From: JACKAQ01 sp965227145 | Lineage (GTDB): Bacteria > Calditrichota > Calditrichia > RBG-13-44-9 > J075 | DNA length: 64,000 nt | Reading direction: 5' to 3' | NCBI GenBank assembly: GCA_965227145.1 | Contig: OZ245730.1 | Location: 4,278,001-4,342,000 of the forward strand | Shown: positions 48,029-58,602 of the stretch, in pieces | How positions within the stretch are numbered: position 1 is the first letter of the stretch | How the letters are laid out: each line of letters begins with the position of its first letter | Translations under genes and position numbers: made by a program | Notes under the pieces: model-generated | What the model was told of the DNA's origin: nothing | Database searches by the model: none | The model's input: the letters and a program-made list of their open reading frames with translations, nothing else

Positions 48029-51000
48029 TCAAAAGCCCGTTTGCCAGTTGATATCAAACTGAACTTTGTTGTTGCCTTCCAGCGTTTTTTGGTAAATTGT
48101 TGAAAATGACCAACTTCGGTTGAGCCGGTATTGCAGATAAATCTGGTTGCCAGCCTCCCACGATAGCTGCGGCGCAGGCACATTTCCCAATCCGGTGGAT
48201 GCCAGCCGCGAGCGATATTCCAGATATAAATTCGGCGTGAGATATTTCCCCAGCGACAGCGTGGACGGCTGATTCAGCTTGCTGGAAAAAAAGCTGTCCT
48301 GCTGATCCAGCCGGATCTGGTCCAGCCCGGTAAAGGTGCGCGCCTCCCGTTCAATGGACGAAACCAGCGCTTGCGTGAGCACCTGCTCCCCACGCGACAG
48401 CAAAATATCCTGCGCATCCGAACCGCCAAGCTGGTCGAAGGTCATCCCGAACAGCAGCAGCGCGAGTTGGTCTTTCACTTCGTAATTGAGCACGTTGCCC
48501 TGCTCATCCTGAATCACAATTTCTTTTTCCGGCGAATCGATTTTGCCGTGCACGTTCAGCAAAAACGTGAGTTGTTGTTCGCGAATCTGATCTTTTTTGA
48601 ACGTCCGGGCGGTCAGGTTCAGCTCCGGCAATTCTTTGGGATTGACAAATTCAATCTTCCCGTCTTCGATTTTGAATTCCTCGCCCTGCACAAAATACAC
48701 GCCGCTGGTGTTCAGCGAACCGGACATTTCCAGCTCGGAGCGCGGCTGCGAAATCACCCGCAGTTCGCCATCGATCGCCATGTCAAAACTGTTGAGGGTT
48801 TCGTAACTGCGCACGTTGAAATTCGAGGGAATTTCGATATTCAAATTGTAAATCACAAACGGCGGCTCTTCCCGCACATTGGTTTCAAACAGCAGGTTTT
48901 TTTCCGATTCCACGAAATCGAATTCCACATCGCCTTCCACAATGGTGATGTCGCCGGCAACCAAAATGGTGTCGCGCCCGGTGACGGTCAGGTTGCGTGT
49001 ATCGATCACAACTTGAGTATTTTCAAGGAAATAGTTGAAATACGCATCGTCGATATTCACGTTCAAATTGACGCGCGGACGGGTGACATCCGCCAAATCG
49101 ACCCATCCGCTGCCGCGAATATCGCCGCGAACCGGCTCCTCATAAAACAGCGATTTGACGCTCTGAAACCAGCGTTGCAAAAAATTTCCGCGCCGTTTTG
49201 GCTTTGGCGAACGCGCTGTAAAATCATCGATCACCAGTCGCGTGCCCTCCAAATGCCCGGAAGTGTTGATGTCATCGATGCTGTTTTCCACTTTCGATAA
49301 ATAAAATCGCCCGTCTTTTATGCTGAATGCCAGCGCCTCAAATTGTGGATTATCGTAATCCCCTTTCAGATGCGCGTTGGCGGTAATATCGCCAACCAGC
49401 CGCTCCAGTTCCGGATTTATCGCATTCAAAAAATTGAGGCTATCTTCTTTAATTTCAACAAATAACTCGAGGTATTTATCGCTAAAAATACTGTCCGGCT
49501 GATCGGGATTCCACGACAGCGCTTTCTCCCCGCGAACCCTTATTTCCGAATTCAGGAAGTTGATATCCGCACTGTTAATGACCAGATTATCCGGCTGCAT
49601 TTCCGCATCAATCGCCAGCGCCGGAAATTCGTAATCGCCGTATTTAACGGATTTTCCCTCCAGCGACAGCGTCGCCTGCGGTTTTTGCCAACTGCCACCG
49701 ATATCCAGTCGCCCGGTGATAGCACCCGCAACCGGCACGGTCGATTTCAACAAAAAATTGTAATCCTGAATCTGGAAATTGCCAAACACCACGTTGAAAC
49801 CGAGCGGAATATCCCGAGCAACCGCAACTTCCTGCCCGCTGTCGCTTTCGGCGAGCTCGAATTCCACGTTTCCGTTCACATCCATATACGAATCATTTTG
49901 CCCCTCAAAACTGATCACGTTGATGGACAGCCGTTTATCTGCGATGGAAAAATCGCCGTAAGCCCGCCCGATTTGGGTGGAATCGATCGCCAATTCGTTG
50001 AAATTGACGTTGATATCCACTTCCGGATTGTCGAGCGCGCCAAACAATTCGACATCGGTATCCACAAAACCGCTCAATTCGTGATCCCAAAAAATATATT
50101 CGTTGAACGGCGCCAGCCGGATATTTTGCAGTTGCAAATGCAAATTGCTGTTGCCGCCATCCGCGAGCAGCAGCGTTCCGTCTGCGCTGATTTCGCCGGA
50201 TTCCGCCGCAACCAGTTTCAGCGGTTCGATGATCAGCGAATCGCCGCCATACAACCGGACATTCAACGGTGTATCGTTGCGAATATTATATTTTTCGTAA
50301 TCGAGCTGGAAATGGGACAGCGAGAGCGTCAGCAGGCTATCGCTGAACGTAAATTCGCCGGCCGATTCGATGGAATTTTCCTCGCTGTAAAACTGGAACG
50401 GATCGAAAGTGATGCGATTGCCATCGAACTGAAATTGTGCCAAACCGCTGGTTAAAAACACATCGCCGATGTAACCGGTGGCTAATTCCAGATCGAAAAA
50501 GCCCTGCCGTTTGCTGGCGAGATCGGCAATTTTGGTATCGCCACTGATTCCGTAAACAACTGTTTTATCGTAAGTTAAGCTGTCGAGATAAATATAGCCG
50601 TCCAACGATGGATCGGTCATTTCGCCGGTGAGCCGCAGTTCCATGCTGCCGGCACCGCCAACGCTTTCTATCGCCAGCCGTTTCGCCAGCGAATCGAGCG
50701 AATTGCGTTCGGTCGTCAGCGAAACATCCAGAATTTGATCGCGCGAAAGCGTTCCGCCCAGTTCAAAAACGCAACCCGGCGCCAGCACAATTCGCGAAGG
50801 ATTTTCAAATTGCCAATTGCCATTGTTTGCAGAAAGCGAGAGCGAGAGCGTATCCAGTTTCATGTTGTCGTATGCCAAACCATGCAGCCGCGCTTTGCCC
50901 GATCCGGAAATGCGCGCCGCATCCGTTCCCGCAAACCGGAAGTTTATGTTTCCATTGAGTTTACCGGGCACATCCGTCACATTCATTTTTTGCAAATCGA

Positions 51001-52030
51001 GCCCCGAAAATCGGGCGTTCACTGCGTTATTTTCATTTGCGCCGATGTGAAAATCGCCGTTGAGCTGTGCAAAATTGGCATCGAGCTGAACGTTTTGCAG
51101 CCGCAATCCGTCATCCGGCTGAAAACCGATATCCGCAGAAAACCGGCGCACCTGCAAGCTGTCCAGCGAGCCGCTCAGCGCAACGCTGCCGTTCACGGTT
51201 TCGGCGCTGCCCTCCAGATTTCCGTTCACGTCGAAACGCCCTTTTTCGTATGGCACATCCACGCCGAGCTTGCTCAGTTTTTCGAGATTTCCGTTCAAAC
51301 TGTCGAACTGAAATATCCAGCGCAGCGGCGGGCGAAGCATGACGGAACCACTCCCGCGCAGGGCGATTCCGGCAAAATCGATGGTGAGATCAGCAATTTT
51401 CAGCGAATCCCAACTGCCATCGGCTGTAAATGTGAGTGCATCGAGCTGCCAGTTGCGGTTTTCCCAATTTGCGGAAAGCTGTTCCGGTGCCAGATAAATT
51501 TTATCCGGACGCAGTTCCGCGCTCAGCATTGTGTTAATTTTGGTGATTTTTTCGGTAGTGGTATCGCGAACCAGCTCAACGCTGCCATCGCTGATTTCCA
51601 ATCGCTTCAGCGAAATTTTCGGGAAGGCTTCGGGCAAAATGCCCGCCAAAACAGAATCGAGCGGCTGCGCCGGCGCTGTTGATGTATCCGGCGGCAAATG
51701 CCATTTAACGGCCGGAGCAGCGATGCTGAGCCGTTGCACGTTGTATTCCTGTTTCAGCACGTCCAGCAGGCTGTAATCCAGCTCAATCCAGCGACTGCTG
51801 ATCGTGTCCGCGTGATGAATCGCCCGCACATCGTCCAGCCGGACAGTGCCGAACAAATTGCCGGATAGTTCGCCAAACTCAATTTTCCAGTCCTCACCGG
51901 AAACCCGGTTGACCAGCCCCAAAACGGCATTATCCACCACGGGTGTGAACACATAAAGCGACGTCAACAACAGCGCGCCGCCACCTATTATAATGAGTAA
52001 TGTAATGAGGATAATTTTGAGTTTGCGCAT
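48029..52030 (-). CDS. tamB: TamB/AsmA-like translocation and assembly module protein (DUF490)
   Basis: 1333 residues, one N-terminal membrane helix (about 5-27), then a very long beta-rich periplasmic part made of repeated short strands (LDSLQVRRFSADIG..., LRGSG, RLDIGGSWQKPQATLSLEGK types, quoted in parts). This is the bridge-like groove fold of TamB/YhdP/Vps13 proteins. The last about 350 residues form the DUF490 domain (SELEMSGSLNTSGVYFVQG, LLLFGMTFDQLG, VLTQALVSSIEREART), ending with strands RYKLNRSWSFSTIYQ-like (here YRLNRSWSFSTIYQ) and a terminal GF. It works with the TamA-like barrel downstream and probably carries phospholipid between membranes. Confidence 0.92.
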   Translation of the reverse strand: MRKLKIILITLLIIIGGGALLLTSLYVFTPVVDNAVLGLVNRVSGEDWKIEFGELSGNLFGTVRLDDVRAIHHADTISSRWIELDYSLLDVLKQEYNVQRLSIAAPAVKWHLPPDTSTAPAQPLDSVLAGILPEAFPKISLKRLEISDGSVELVRDTTTEKITKINTMLSAELRPDKIYLAPEQLSANWENRNWQLDALTFTADGSWDSLKIADLTIDFAGIALRGSGSVMLRPPLRWIFQFDSLNGNLEKLSKLGVDVPYEKGRFDVNGNLEGSAETVNGSVALSGSLDSLQVRRFSADIGFQPDDGLRLQNVQLDANFAQLNGDFHIGANENNAVNARFSGLDLQKMNVTDVPGKLNGNINFRFAGTDAARISGSGKARLHGLAYDNMKLDTLSLSLSANNGNWQFENPSRIVLAPGCVFELGGTLSRDQILDVSLTTERNSLDSLAKRLAIESVGGAGSMELRLTGEMTDPSLDGYIYLDSLTYDKTVVYGISGDTKIADLASKRQGFFDLELATGYIGDVFLTSGLAQFQFDGNRITFDPFQFYSEENSIESAGEFTFSDSLLTLSLSHFQLDYEKYNIRNDTPLNVRLYGGDSLIIEPLKLVAAESGEISADGTLLLADGGNSNLHLQLQNIRLAPFNEYIFWDHELSGFVDTDVELFGALDNPEVDINVNFNELAIDSTQIGRAYGDFSIADKRLSINVISFEGQNDSYMDVNGNVEFELAESDSGQEVAVARDIPLGFNVVFGNFQIQDYNFLLKSTVPVAGAITGRLDIGGSWQKPQATLSLEGKSVKYGDYEFPALAIDAEMQPDNLVINSADINFLNSEIRVRGEKALSWNPDQPDSIFSDKYLELFVEIKEDSLNFLNAINPELERLVGDITANAHLKGDYDNPQFEALAFSIKDGRFYLSKVENSIDDINTSGHLEGTRLVIDDFTARSPKPKRRGNFLQRWFQSVKSLFYEEPVRGDIRGSGWVDLADVTRPRVNLNVNIDDAYFNYFLENTQVVIDTRNLTVTGRDTILVAGDITIVEGDVEFDFVESEKNLLFETNVREEPPFVIYNLNIEIPSNFNVRSYETLNSFDMAIDGELRVISQPRSELEMSGSLNTSGVYFVQGEEFKIEDGKIEFVNPKELPELNLTARTFKKDQIREQQLTFLLNVHGKIDSPEKEIVIQDEQGNVLNYEVKDQLALLLFGMTFDQLGGSDAQDILLSRGEQVLTQALVSSIEREARTFTGLDQIRLDQQDSFFSSKLNQPSTLSLGKYLTPNLYLEYRSRLASTGLGNVPAPQLSWEAGNQIYLQYRLNRSWSFSTIYQKTLEGNNKVQFDINWQTGF

Positions 52031-52400
52031 GATTTATGACTGATTCCGAAATTTTTCCGGTTTTTTAATTCAGAGATTGTCCTTTCCAACAAACAGAATT
52101 GCTGCAAATACAGGTTGCCAAACCTTGTCTGTTTAACGTCCCGCCCGGCAGATGTTTCCGCAGATTTCCAGCTAAATGTATGAAGAAATACAAAGATATG
52201 CAGGTATTTTTGCAAGTTTATTTTCTGAATTTATGACACACCTTTCCTTTTGCTTTTCCCGTTTCCATTCCTTATTTTCAGCCTGCCACAGCGTGGTATT
52301 CGCCGAAAAAAGGATATTTGCGGGACCGAAATTCGCACACTTTTTTCAGGGATGATAATTGACGAATCTGCCCAAATTTTTGTGAACCCGGAGGATGAAC
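52031..52400. other. 370-bp divergent intergenic region
   Basis: Between tamB (minus) and the glycosidase-like gene (plus); should hold promoters for both. GGAGG at 52390-52394 is the ribosome-binding site for the ATG at 52401. I see no dyad, RNA gene or small gene. Confidence 0.5.
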
Positions 52401-54935
52401 ATGTTTAAAACCACTGCGTTGCGGTGGCTGTTTTTTGCCATAACTTGTTTATTTTCAACAGCTATTATTGCCGAAGAACTGATTGTTTATTCCCTGCCGG
52501 AAGCGCAGGCAAACAAGCCCATTGCCGAACGCCTGAGCTGGCAATTTCCGCAAAGCCAATATGTGCTGCTGAACGGGCAATGGGATATCAAAACGCCCCA
52601 GACCAATCAATTTGCAGGCAACATCCGGGTGCCGTTTTCGTTCGTCGGGGAAGCAGATTTACTGCTGGAAAAACGGCTGCAAATTACCGCTCGCGATGGA
52701 TTCGATTATCATTTGCACATGGGCGTAATTGTCGGAAATGCCAAAGTCTGGTTCAACGATTCGCTGGTGTATAGCGGCAACCAGAATTATTTGCCGGTGA
52801 ATCTGAAAATTCCCGCGACTTTCATTCAGCCGGAAAATATTCTCCGGGTTGAAATTGCCTCCCAAAAACGCCGCCGGGGCGACTTGCCGGGATTTTATCC
52901 AGTGAACTTACCGCGCATCGATTACGGTTTGCTGGATGGCGTTTACCTTTCGCTGCGTCCGCGACGTAATATTTCCGAAATCGATTTTTCCGCCGCAGTG
53001 CAGGATTCCGGGGCAACTTTCGCCGGCAATGTGCTGCTCTCGCAATCGTTCCCGGATTCGCTCGGCTACCGAATTTTGCTGCGCGGTTTCGCCGGTGAAC
53101 GACAAATTTTTGAACAACAACTGCCCGTCAACAATACGAACAGCGTTTCCGCGACATCCATAAATTTAGAAAAAACAATCCCCTGGAGCCCCAAAACGCC
53201 ACAGCAATTCTGGATTGAAACGGTTTTGGACAGCGCCGGAAAAACCATCGATATTCATCGCCAGCGCGTTGCCGTTCGTTCTGCCGCAATGTCCGGCAAC
53301 GATTTTCTGCTGAACCAGCAACCGCAACTGCTGGAAGGTATCAATTATTTGTATCAGAATCGCGAAGGCTCCAGCTTGCTCGATCCGGCGCTCATCCGGC
53401 AGGATTTGCAGGATATCAAACAGCGCGGGTTTACCGCCATCCGCATGGTGCTGCATCCGATGCCCGAGTGGTTTTACAATATTTGCGACGAAAACGGACT
53501 GCTGGTTTTACAGGATTTGCCATTTGTAATGTGGAATCGCGATACGGAATCGCAGCAAAGAATGCTGCAAAACTGGCAGGAATACGGCGAATATCTCGCA
53601 AAACTTTCCCGGAAATGCAGCGCCGTTGCCGCCGTTGGTCCGGCATTTTACCCGAATTTGGTTGATCCGCTACAGCGCAAACGGATGGAAATTATCACCG
53701 AGGATTTGCGCAAACAATTTTCCATTCCGCTGTATGTATCGAGCATGTTGCCGGAAGGTGACATCAGCAACATCGATTTTCAGCTCATCGATATTTTGGG
53801 ACGCCGCCTCACTGCCCGCAACGTCCAGCGCAGCGCAGATGCCCTGAACGGTCAGCCGTTTTTCCCCAGCGCATTTTCCAAATCGATGACATTCCGGATC
53901 GATTCAACCATCATCGCACAGGATTTGCTGCTGGCGCAGGAACTCTATCGCCAGCTCAAAAGCGGCGAATTGCCAGTTGTTGATCGCGGTAATTTTATCC
54001 AGACATACACCGATTTTTATTTGTATCTGCCGTCCATCCAAAATGGGTTGACCGGCAATTTTTATCTCAACCGGATCGGTTTGGTCGATTTGAAACGCCA
54101 GCCGCGCGATCTGGATGAGCTGCGCCGGCGCCAGGAATTTGCCACATCTTCGCCGGTCGGCATGATCCGCGAAGATCAGGGTTCGCATTCGTTTCTCTAT
54201 ATTATTATTGGATTTATGAATATTTTTGTATTTCTGATTACCTATCGCAGATACAAAGTTTTCCGCCAGAGCGTTGCCCACAGCATCAAAAAACCGCACG
54301 GATTTTTCATCAATTTGCAGGAACGGATTATCATTCCGTACAAACAATCGCTGTTTATTCTGGTGGTGCTGGCACTAAACGGGGCACTGGTTTACAGCGC
54401 ATTTTTGTATTTTTATCGCAATCATTTGTTAGCGGATTATCTGCTGTCGCTGATATTTTTCACACCGTGGTTGAAGGATTGGGCTATCCGGATGGTCTGG
54501 GATCAGACCTTCAGCATCATCGTTTCGACTGTTTCTATCGTGTTGTTTTTTTACATGTTAGCATTGTTTATTAAACTGTTTTCCTTTTTCGGGCGCAGCC
54601 GGGTTTTGTTCAACCAGGCGTTGGCGGTTACCATTTGGGCGGCTTCGCCGTTTGTGTTTTTGCTGCCACTCGGCGTGTTTATTTACAGCATGTTGTTGAT
54701 GATGAAAAGCTATTGGATTATCATCGGTGTGCTGTTATATTTTCACGTTTGGGTATATTTGCGCTGGATTAACGGCGCCCGTGTGCTGACCGACAAACTC
54801 TACGGTCGTGTATTTCTCGCTATTACGTTTGTTCTGCTGATTTTAGCCGGCGCATTTGGATATTTTTACGAATCGTATTATCATGTGTTGCAGCATGGCG
54901 AATTTCTGAAAGCGCTGAAAGCATTCTGGAAATAG
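52401..54935 (+). CDS. GH2-like pseudo-glycosidase fused to a C-terminal multi-helix membrane domain
   Basis: The ATG at 52401 is chosen because GGAGG lies six bases upstream (another ATG at 52395 overlaps the site). 844 residues: a signal peptide (about 1-24), a jelly-roll sugar-binding-type domain (about 45-190; YHLHMGVIVGNAKVWFND is the GH2 N-domain signature strand), an Ig-like domain (about 195-295) and a TIM-barrel-like section (about 300-600; LLEGINYLYQNREGS, GFTAIRMVLHPMPEWFYNICDENG, LLVLQDLPF). The GH2 acid/base motif GNE is absent: the matching place reads AVGPAFYPNL, and no nucleophile Glu is evident. Residues about 605-844 hold six or so membrane helices. Probably a glycan-binding membrane protein; function unknown. 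Confidence 0.7.
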   Translation: MFKTTALRWLFFAITCLFSTAIIAEELIVYSLPEAQANKPIAERLSWQFPQSQYVLLNGQWDIKTPQTNQFAGNIRVPFSFVGEADLLLEKRLQITARDGFDYHLHMGVIVGNAKVWFNDSLVYSGNQNYLPVNLKIPATFIQPENILRVEIASQKRRRGDLPGFYPVNLPRIDYGLLDGVYLSLRPRRNISEIDFSAAVQDSGATFAGNVLLSQSFPDSLGYRILLRGFAGERQIFEQQLPVNNTNSVSATSINLEKTIPWSPKTPQQFWIETVLDSAGKTIDIHRQRVAVRSAAMSGNDFLLNQQPQLLEGINYLYQNREGSSLLDPALIRQDLQDIKQRGFTAIRMVLHPMPEWFYNICDENGLLVLQDLPFVMWNRDTESQQRMLQNWQEYGEYLAKLSRKCSAVAAVGPAFYPNLVDPLQRKRMEIITEDLRKQFSIPLYVSSMLPEGDISNIDFQLIDILGRRLTARNVQRSADALNGQPFFPSAFSKSMTFRIDSTIIAQDLLLAQELYRQLKSGELPVVDRGNFIQTYTDFYLYLPSIQNGLTGNFYLNRIGLVDLKRQPRDLDELRRRQEFATSSPVGMIREDQGSHSFLYIIIGFMNIFVFLITYRRYKVFRQSVAHSIKKPHGFFINLQERIIIPYKQSLFILVVLALNGALVYSAFLYFYRNHLLADYLLSLIFFTPWLKDWAIRMVWDQTFSIIVSTVSIVLFFYMLALFIKLFSFFGRSRVLFNQALAVTIWAASPFVFLLPLGVFIYSMLLMMKSYWIIIGVLLYFHVWVYLRWINGARVLTDKLYGRVFLAITFVLLILAGAFGYFYESYYHVLQHGEFLKALKAFWK

Positions 54936-54991
54936 CCGGCATTCACTATAATTTTGACAAGTTTCATCCAGTTCAGGAAAAGCAAATTTAG

Positions 54992-57900
54992 ATGTACCTT
55001 TCCCGATTAGAGATATTTGGCTTCAAATCTTTCGCCAATAAAATTACCCTGAAATTTGACGAAGGCCTGACCGGCATCATCGGTCCGAACGGCTGCGGCA
55101 AAAGTAATGTGGTGGATTCCATTCGCTGGGTATTGGGCGAGCAGCGCCCCTCCGTTTTGCGCAGCGACCGGATGGAAAACATCATTTTCAACGGCACCGC
55201 AACCCGGAAACCGCTCAATATTGCGGAAGTTTCGATGTATATCGAAAACAACCGCAACATTTTGCCATCAGAATATACCGAGCTAAAACTCACCCGGCGG
55301 CTGCATCGCTCCGGCGATAGCGAATATCTCATCAATAACCAGAATGTCCGGTTGATGGATATTTTGAATTTATTCACCGATACCGGAATGGGCGCCGATG
55401 CCTATTCGGTTATCGAGCTGAAAATGGTTGAGCAAATCCTGAGCGACAACGCGCAGGAACGGCGGCGGCTGTTTGAGGAAGCTGCGGGCATCAAAAAATA
55501 CAAAGCCCGCCGCAAATCCGCCCTCAATAAACTGGACACCACCCAACAGGAACTCACCCGGGTGGACGATATTTTGGCGGAAGTGCAAAAGAACGTCAAT
55601 TCGCTGGCGCGACAGGTTGGCAAAGCCCGGCGCTATCACGAATTGAAAGCGGAGTTGCGCGAAAACGAACTTCAGTTAAGCTATTTAAAAATAATTACTT
55701 ATCAAAACGAATTAGGTCCGCTCGAAAACGAACTGACCGAAATTTCCCGCACCAAGGAATCGCTCGGCGCAGAGGTTCACCAACTGGAAGCGCAAATGGA
55801 AAAATTGCGCACCGAACTGGTGGTGATCGAACAGGAATTCCGGCGAAAATCCGGCATTTTGCATCAGCGCAACGAGGCGATTCGCGAACGGCAAAATCTG
55901 AAATTGCTGCGCCAGCAGCGAATGGATTCGCTCAGCGAAGCGATCGAGGCATTTCAGCAGGAAATTACCCGTGAAAAAGAAAAAATCGAACGGCTGACCG
56001 CAGAAGAACTGCAGCAGCAACAGCAGATTATCACGCTGAAATCGGAAATGGAAACGGCGCAGGCGCAATACCGGACGTCCGCAAATGCACAATTGGATGC
56101 GGAAAATGCGTTGGATGAGCAGCGCCAAACGTATCAGGAATTCGCCAGAGAAAATCTGAAAGAATTACAGGCCGGCAGCGAAACCCGCGAAGCCTATCAA
56201 AAAGTGCGGCTGGAACGCGAAAACGTAGCGGCACGATTGGAAAAAGACAGCGCAAGTCTCTCCCGGGTGCAGGAAGATTTGAAATCCCGGCAGGAAACCA
56301 TCGACAAACTGGAAAGCGATATCGCGGCAATCCGCGAAGATTTGCAGATGTATCATCAGGAGCAGGCGCATCTCGAGCAACGCCTCTCCGCCCTCCGCGA
56401 TGAACGCGAATCGCTGCGAACGGACATCGCTGCAACTCAGGGCAAACTGGAAAAAGTGCGCAGCCGCCGCGATTTTCTGGAAAATCTGATCAACAATTAC
56501 GAGGGTTTTTCGCAGAGCGTGCAATATGTGATGTCCAAAAAAGCCGAGTATCGCGGGGTGGTGGATACGCTCGCCAACCTCGTCGATTGTGCGGAAGAAC
56601 ACCGCCCGGCGCTGGAAAGCTACCTTTCGGAAATTGCCAACTATCTTGTTGTAAATGAAGTAGATACAGCGCAGGAAATTTTGCAGCAACTGCGCAAAAA
56701 CGACAAAGGGCGAATGAGCGTGGTGCCCATGCCGTTGCTCAACGGCAAGCATTCGCCAAAGCTCTCGCTGCCCTCCGCAAATGGAAAAACAGTGCCGCTG
56801 AAAGATGTGGTTTCCTATGCGCCGGATTACGAGGCGCTGTTCAATTATTTGTTGCGCGCGGTGTTTTTGGTGCCGGATTTGGCAACTGCCATCGATATGC
56901 GCCAGCAATTTCCGGATGCAACTTACGTCACCAGCAACGGCGAAATTCTCGAACATTGGGGCAATCTCACCGGCGGTTCCACCGATAAACGGGTGGGATT
57001 GATCGGCAGAAAAGAACAATTCCAGAAATTATCTAGCGAATTTGAGAAGCTGTCGCAACATCTCGAAAGCGAGCAACAGCGGTTGCAATCGCTGAACGAC
57101 GAACAGCAGCAGCGCGAAAAAAAGCTGGCTGAATTTGTGCAATTGCAGCGCAGCACCCAAAACGAAATGGTGGAGCTGGAAAAACAGCTCAATCGCCAAA
57201 CCTATGAAATTGAACGACTTACGGATACTTCCCGCGATGTGCAATCTGAGCTGGAAACGCTCGAGCAACGCCTCGATCTGCTTCGGCAGGACGAAGCCAA
57301 ACTGCGTCCGCAGGTGGAAGCGCTGGATGCCAAAGCCGCCGCATATCGCAAAAAAGAGCAGGAAATGCTGGAAACGCAGCGCACTGCCGAAGCGCAATTG
57401 AAAGCGCTCAACGAGAAAACCCAGCAACACCAGATTGCCTATCTCAACCTCAATTCCCGCGAAAAAGAAGCGCAGCAGAAAATCGGGTTTTTGGTGCAAA
57501 GTGTGGAAAATGCCCGGCAATTTATCAAAGATCGCGAAAGCCGGATTGCCGAAAACAGCGCGTCCATCGATACGCTACGGCAGGAATGCGACGATATCGA
57601 AGCGCAATTGACGCAATTGTATCGCGAACGCGACGCCGCCGAAGCCGACAAAGATGCGACTGAACAGCAGTTTCAGGAGCACAAAGGCAACATCGATATG
57701 ACCGAAGCGGAACTGAAAAAGAAGCAGCGATTGTGGAATCAGTCCCGCGAACGGGTGCAGGAACTTGAGCTGAAAATCCGCGAATACCAGGTTAAATTAT
57801 CCGGAATCCGCGAACAAATTGTGGAGCAGTACGGCAGCGAATCGCTGGATTTTGAAGTGAAATCGCTCGATCCGTCGCGCTCGCTCACCAGCGTGCAAAG

Positions 57901-58528
57901 CGACATCGACGAAATACGCCGGAAAATCGAACGCCTCGGCGATGTCAATCCGCTGGCAATTAAGGAATATGATAAAGAAAAAGAGCGGCTGGATTTTCTG
58001 ACCACCCAGCGCGACGATTTGCTTTCCGCACGCGATCAGCTATTGGAAACCATCCAGAAATTGAACACTACTGCCCGCAAACAATTCATGGAAATGTTCG
58101 AAAAGGTGCAGAAAAATTTCCAGCGCGTATTTCAGGAATTTTTCAACGGCGGCAGCGCAGTGCTGGAATTGGTGGAAAGCCGCGATCCGCTGGAAGCGAA
58201 CATCGACATAAACGTGACGCATAAAGGCAAGCAATTAAAGACACTTACGTTGCTTTCCGCAGGTGAAAAAACGCTCACAGCAATCTCGCTACTGTTCGCC
58301 ATTTACCTCGTCAAACCCAGCCCGTTTTGTATTTTGGACGAAGTGGACGCACCGCTGGACGATGTGAACATCACCCGTTTGACGCAGGCGCTCAGCCTTT
58401 TTTCGCGCGATACCCAATTTATTTTGGTTACCCACAACAAAAAAACCATGGAAGCCGCCAAAATGCTGTACGGCGTCACGATGGAAGAAGTGGGCGTTTC
58501 CAAAATCGTTTCCGTAAAATTTGATTAA
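54992..58528 (+). CDS. smc: Chromosome segregation protein SMC
   Basis: 1178 residues, full length. N-terminal ATPase half with Walker A GPNGCGKSNVVDSIRWVLGE (about 32-51), long coiled coil (about 170-500), hinge (about 510-640; SVQYVMSKKAEYRGVVDTLA), returning coil (about 680-1020), then the C-terminal ATPase half with the ABC signature LLSAGEKTLTAISLLFA and Walker B PFCILDEVDAPLDD. It dimerises at the hinge and organises and separates chromosomes with ScpA/ScpB, which are not in the window. It starts 56 bp after the glycosidase-like membrane protein gene on the same strand, with AGGAAAAG upstream. Confidence 0.97.
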   Translation: MYLSRLEIFGFKSFANKITLKFDEGLTGIIGPNGCGKSNVVDSIRWVLGEQRPSVLRSDRMENIIFNGTATRKPLNIAEVSMYIENNRNILPSEYTELKLTRRLHRSGDSEYLINNQNVRLMDILNLFTDTGMGADAYSVIELKMVEQILSDNAQERRRLFEEAAGIKKYKARRKSALNKLDTTQQELTRVDDILAEVQKNVNSLARQVGKARRYHELKAELRENELQLSYLKIITYQNELGPLENELTEISRTKESLGAEVHQLEAQMEKLRTELVVIEQEFRRKSGILHQRNEAIRERQNLKLLRQQRMDSLSEAIEAFQQEITREKEKIERLTAEELQQQQQIITLKSEMETAQAQYRTSANAQLDAENALDEQRQTYQEFARENLKELQAGSETREAYQKVRLERENVAARLEKDSASLSRVQEDLKSRQETIDKLESDIAAIREDLQMYHQEQAHLEQRLSALRDERESLRTDIAATQGKLEKVRSRRDFLENLINNYEGFSQSVQYVMSKKAEYRGVVDTLANLVDCAEEHRPALESYLSEIANYLVVNEVDTAQEILQQLRKNDKGRMSVVPMPLLNGKHSPKLSLPSANGKTVPLKDVVSYAPDYEALFNYLLRAVFLVPDLATAIDMRQQFPDATYVTSNGEILEHWGNLTGGSTDKRVGLIGRKEQFQKLSSEFEKLSQHLESEQQRLQSLNDEQQQREKKLAEFVQLQRSTQNEMVELEKQLNRQTYEIERLTDTSRDVQSELETLEQRLDLLRQDEAKLRPQVEALDAKAAAYRKKEQEMLETQRTAEAQLKALNEKTQQHQIAYLNLNSREKEAQQKIGFLVQSVENARQFIKDRESRIAENSASIDTLRQECDDIEAQLTQLYRERDAAEADKDATEQQFQEHKGNIDMTEAELKKKQRLWNQSRERVQELELKIREYQVKLSGIREQIVEQYGSESLDFEVKSLDPSRSLTSVQSDIDEIRRKIERLGDVNPLAIKEYDKEKERLDFLTTQRDDLLSARDQLLETIQKLNTTARKQFMEMFEKVQKNFQRVFQEFFNGGSAVLELVESRDPLEANIDINVTHKGKQLKTLTLLSAGEKTLTAISLLFAIYLVKPSPFCILDEVDAPLDDVNITRLTQALSLFSRDTQFILVTHNKKTMEAAKMLYGVTMEEVGVSKIVSVKFD

Positions 58529-58602
58529 CCGGGAACCCAAACCGGCATATCTTCCGTATGATAAGCGTCGCCTGATCTACATTGGTTTTTTAGGAGTTAC
58601 AG

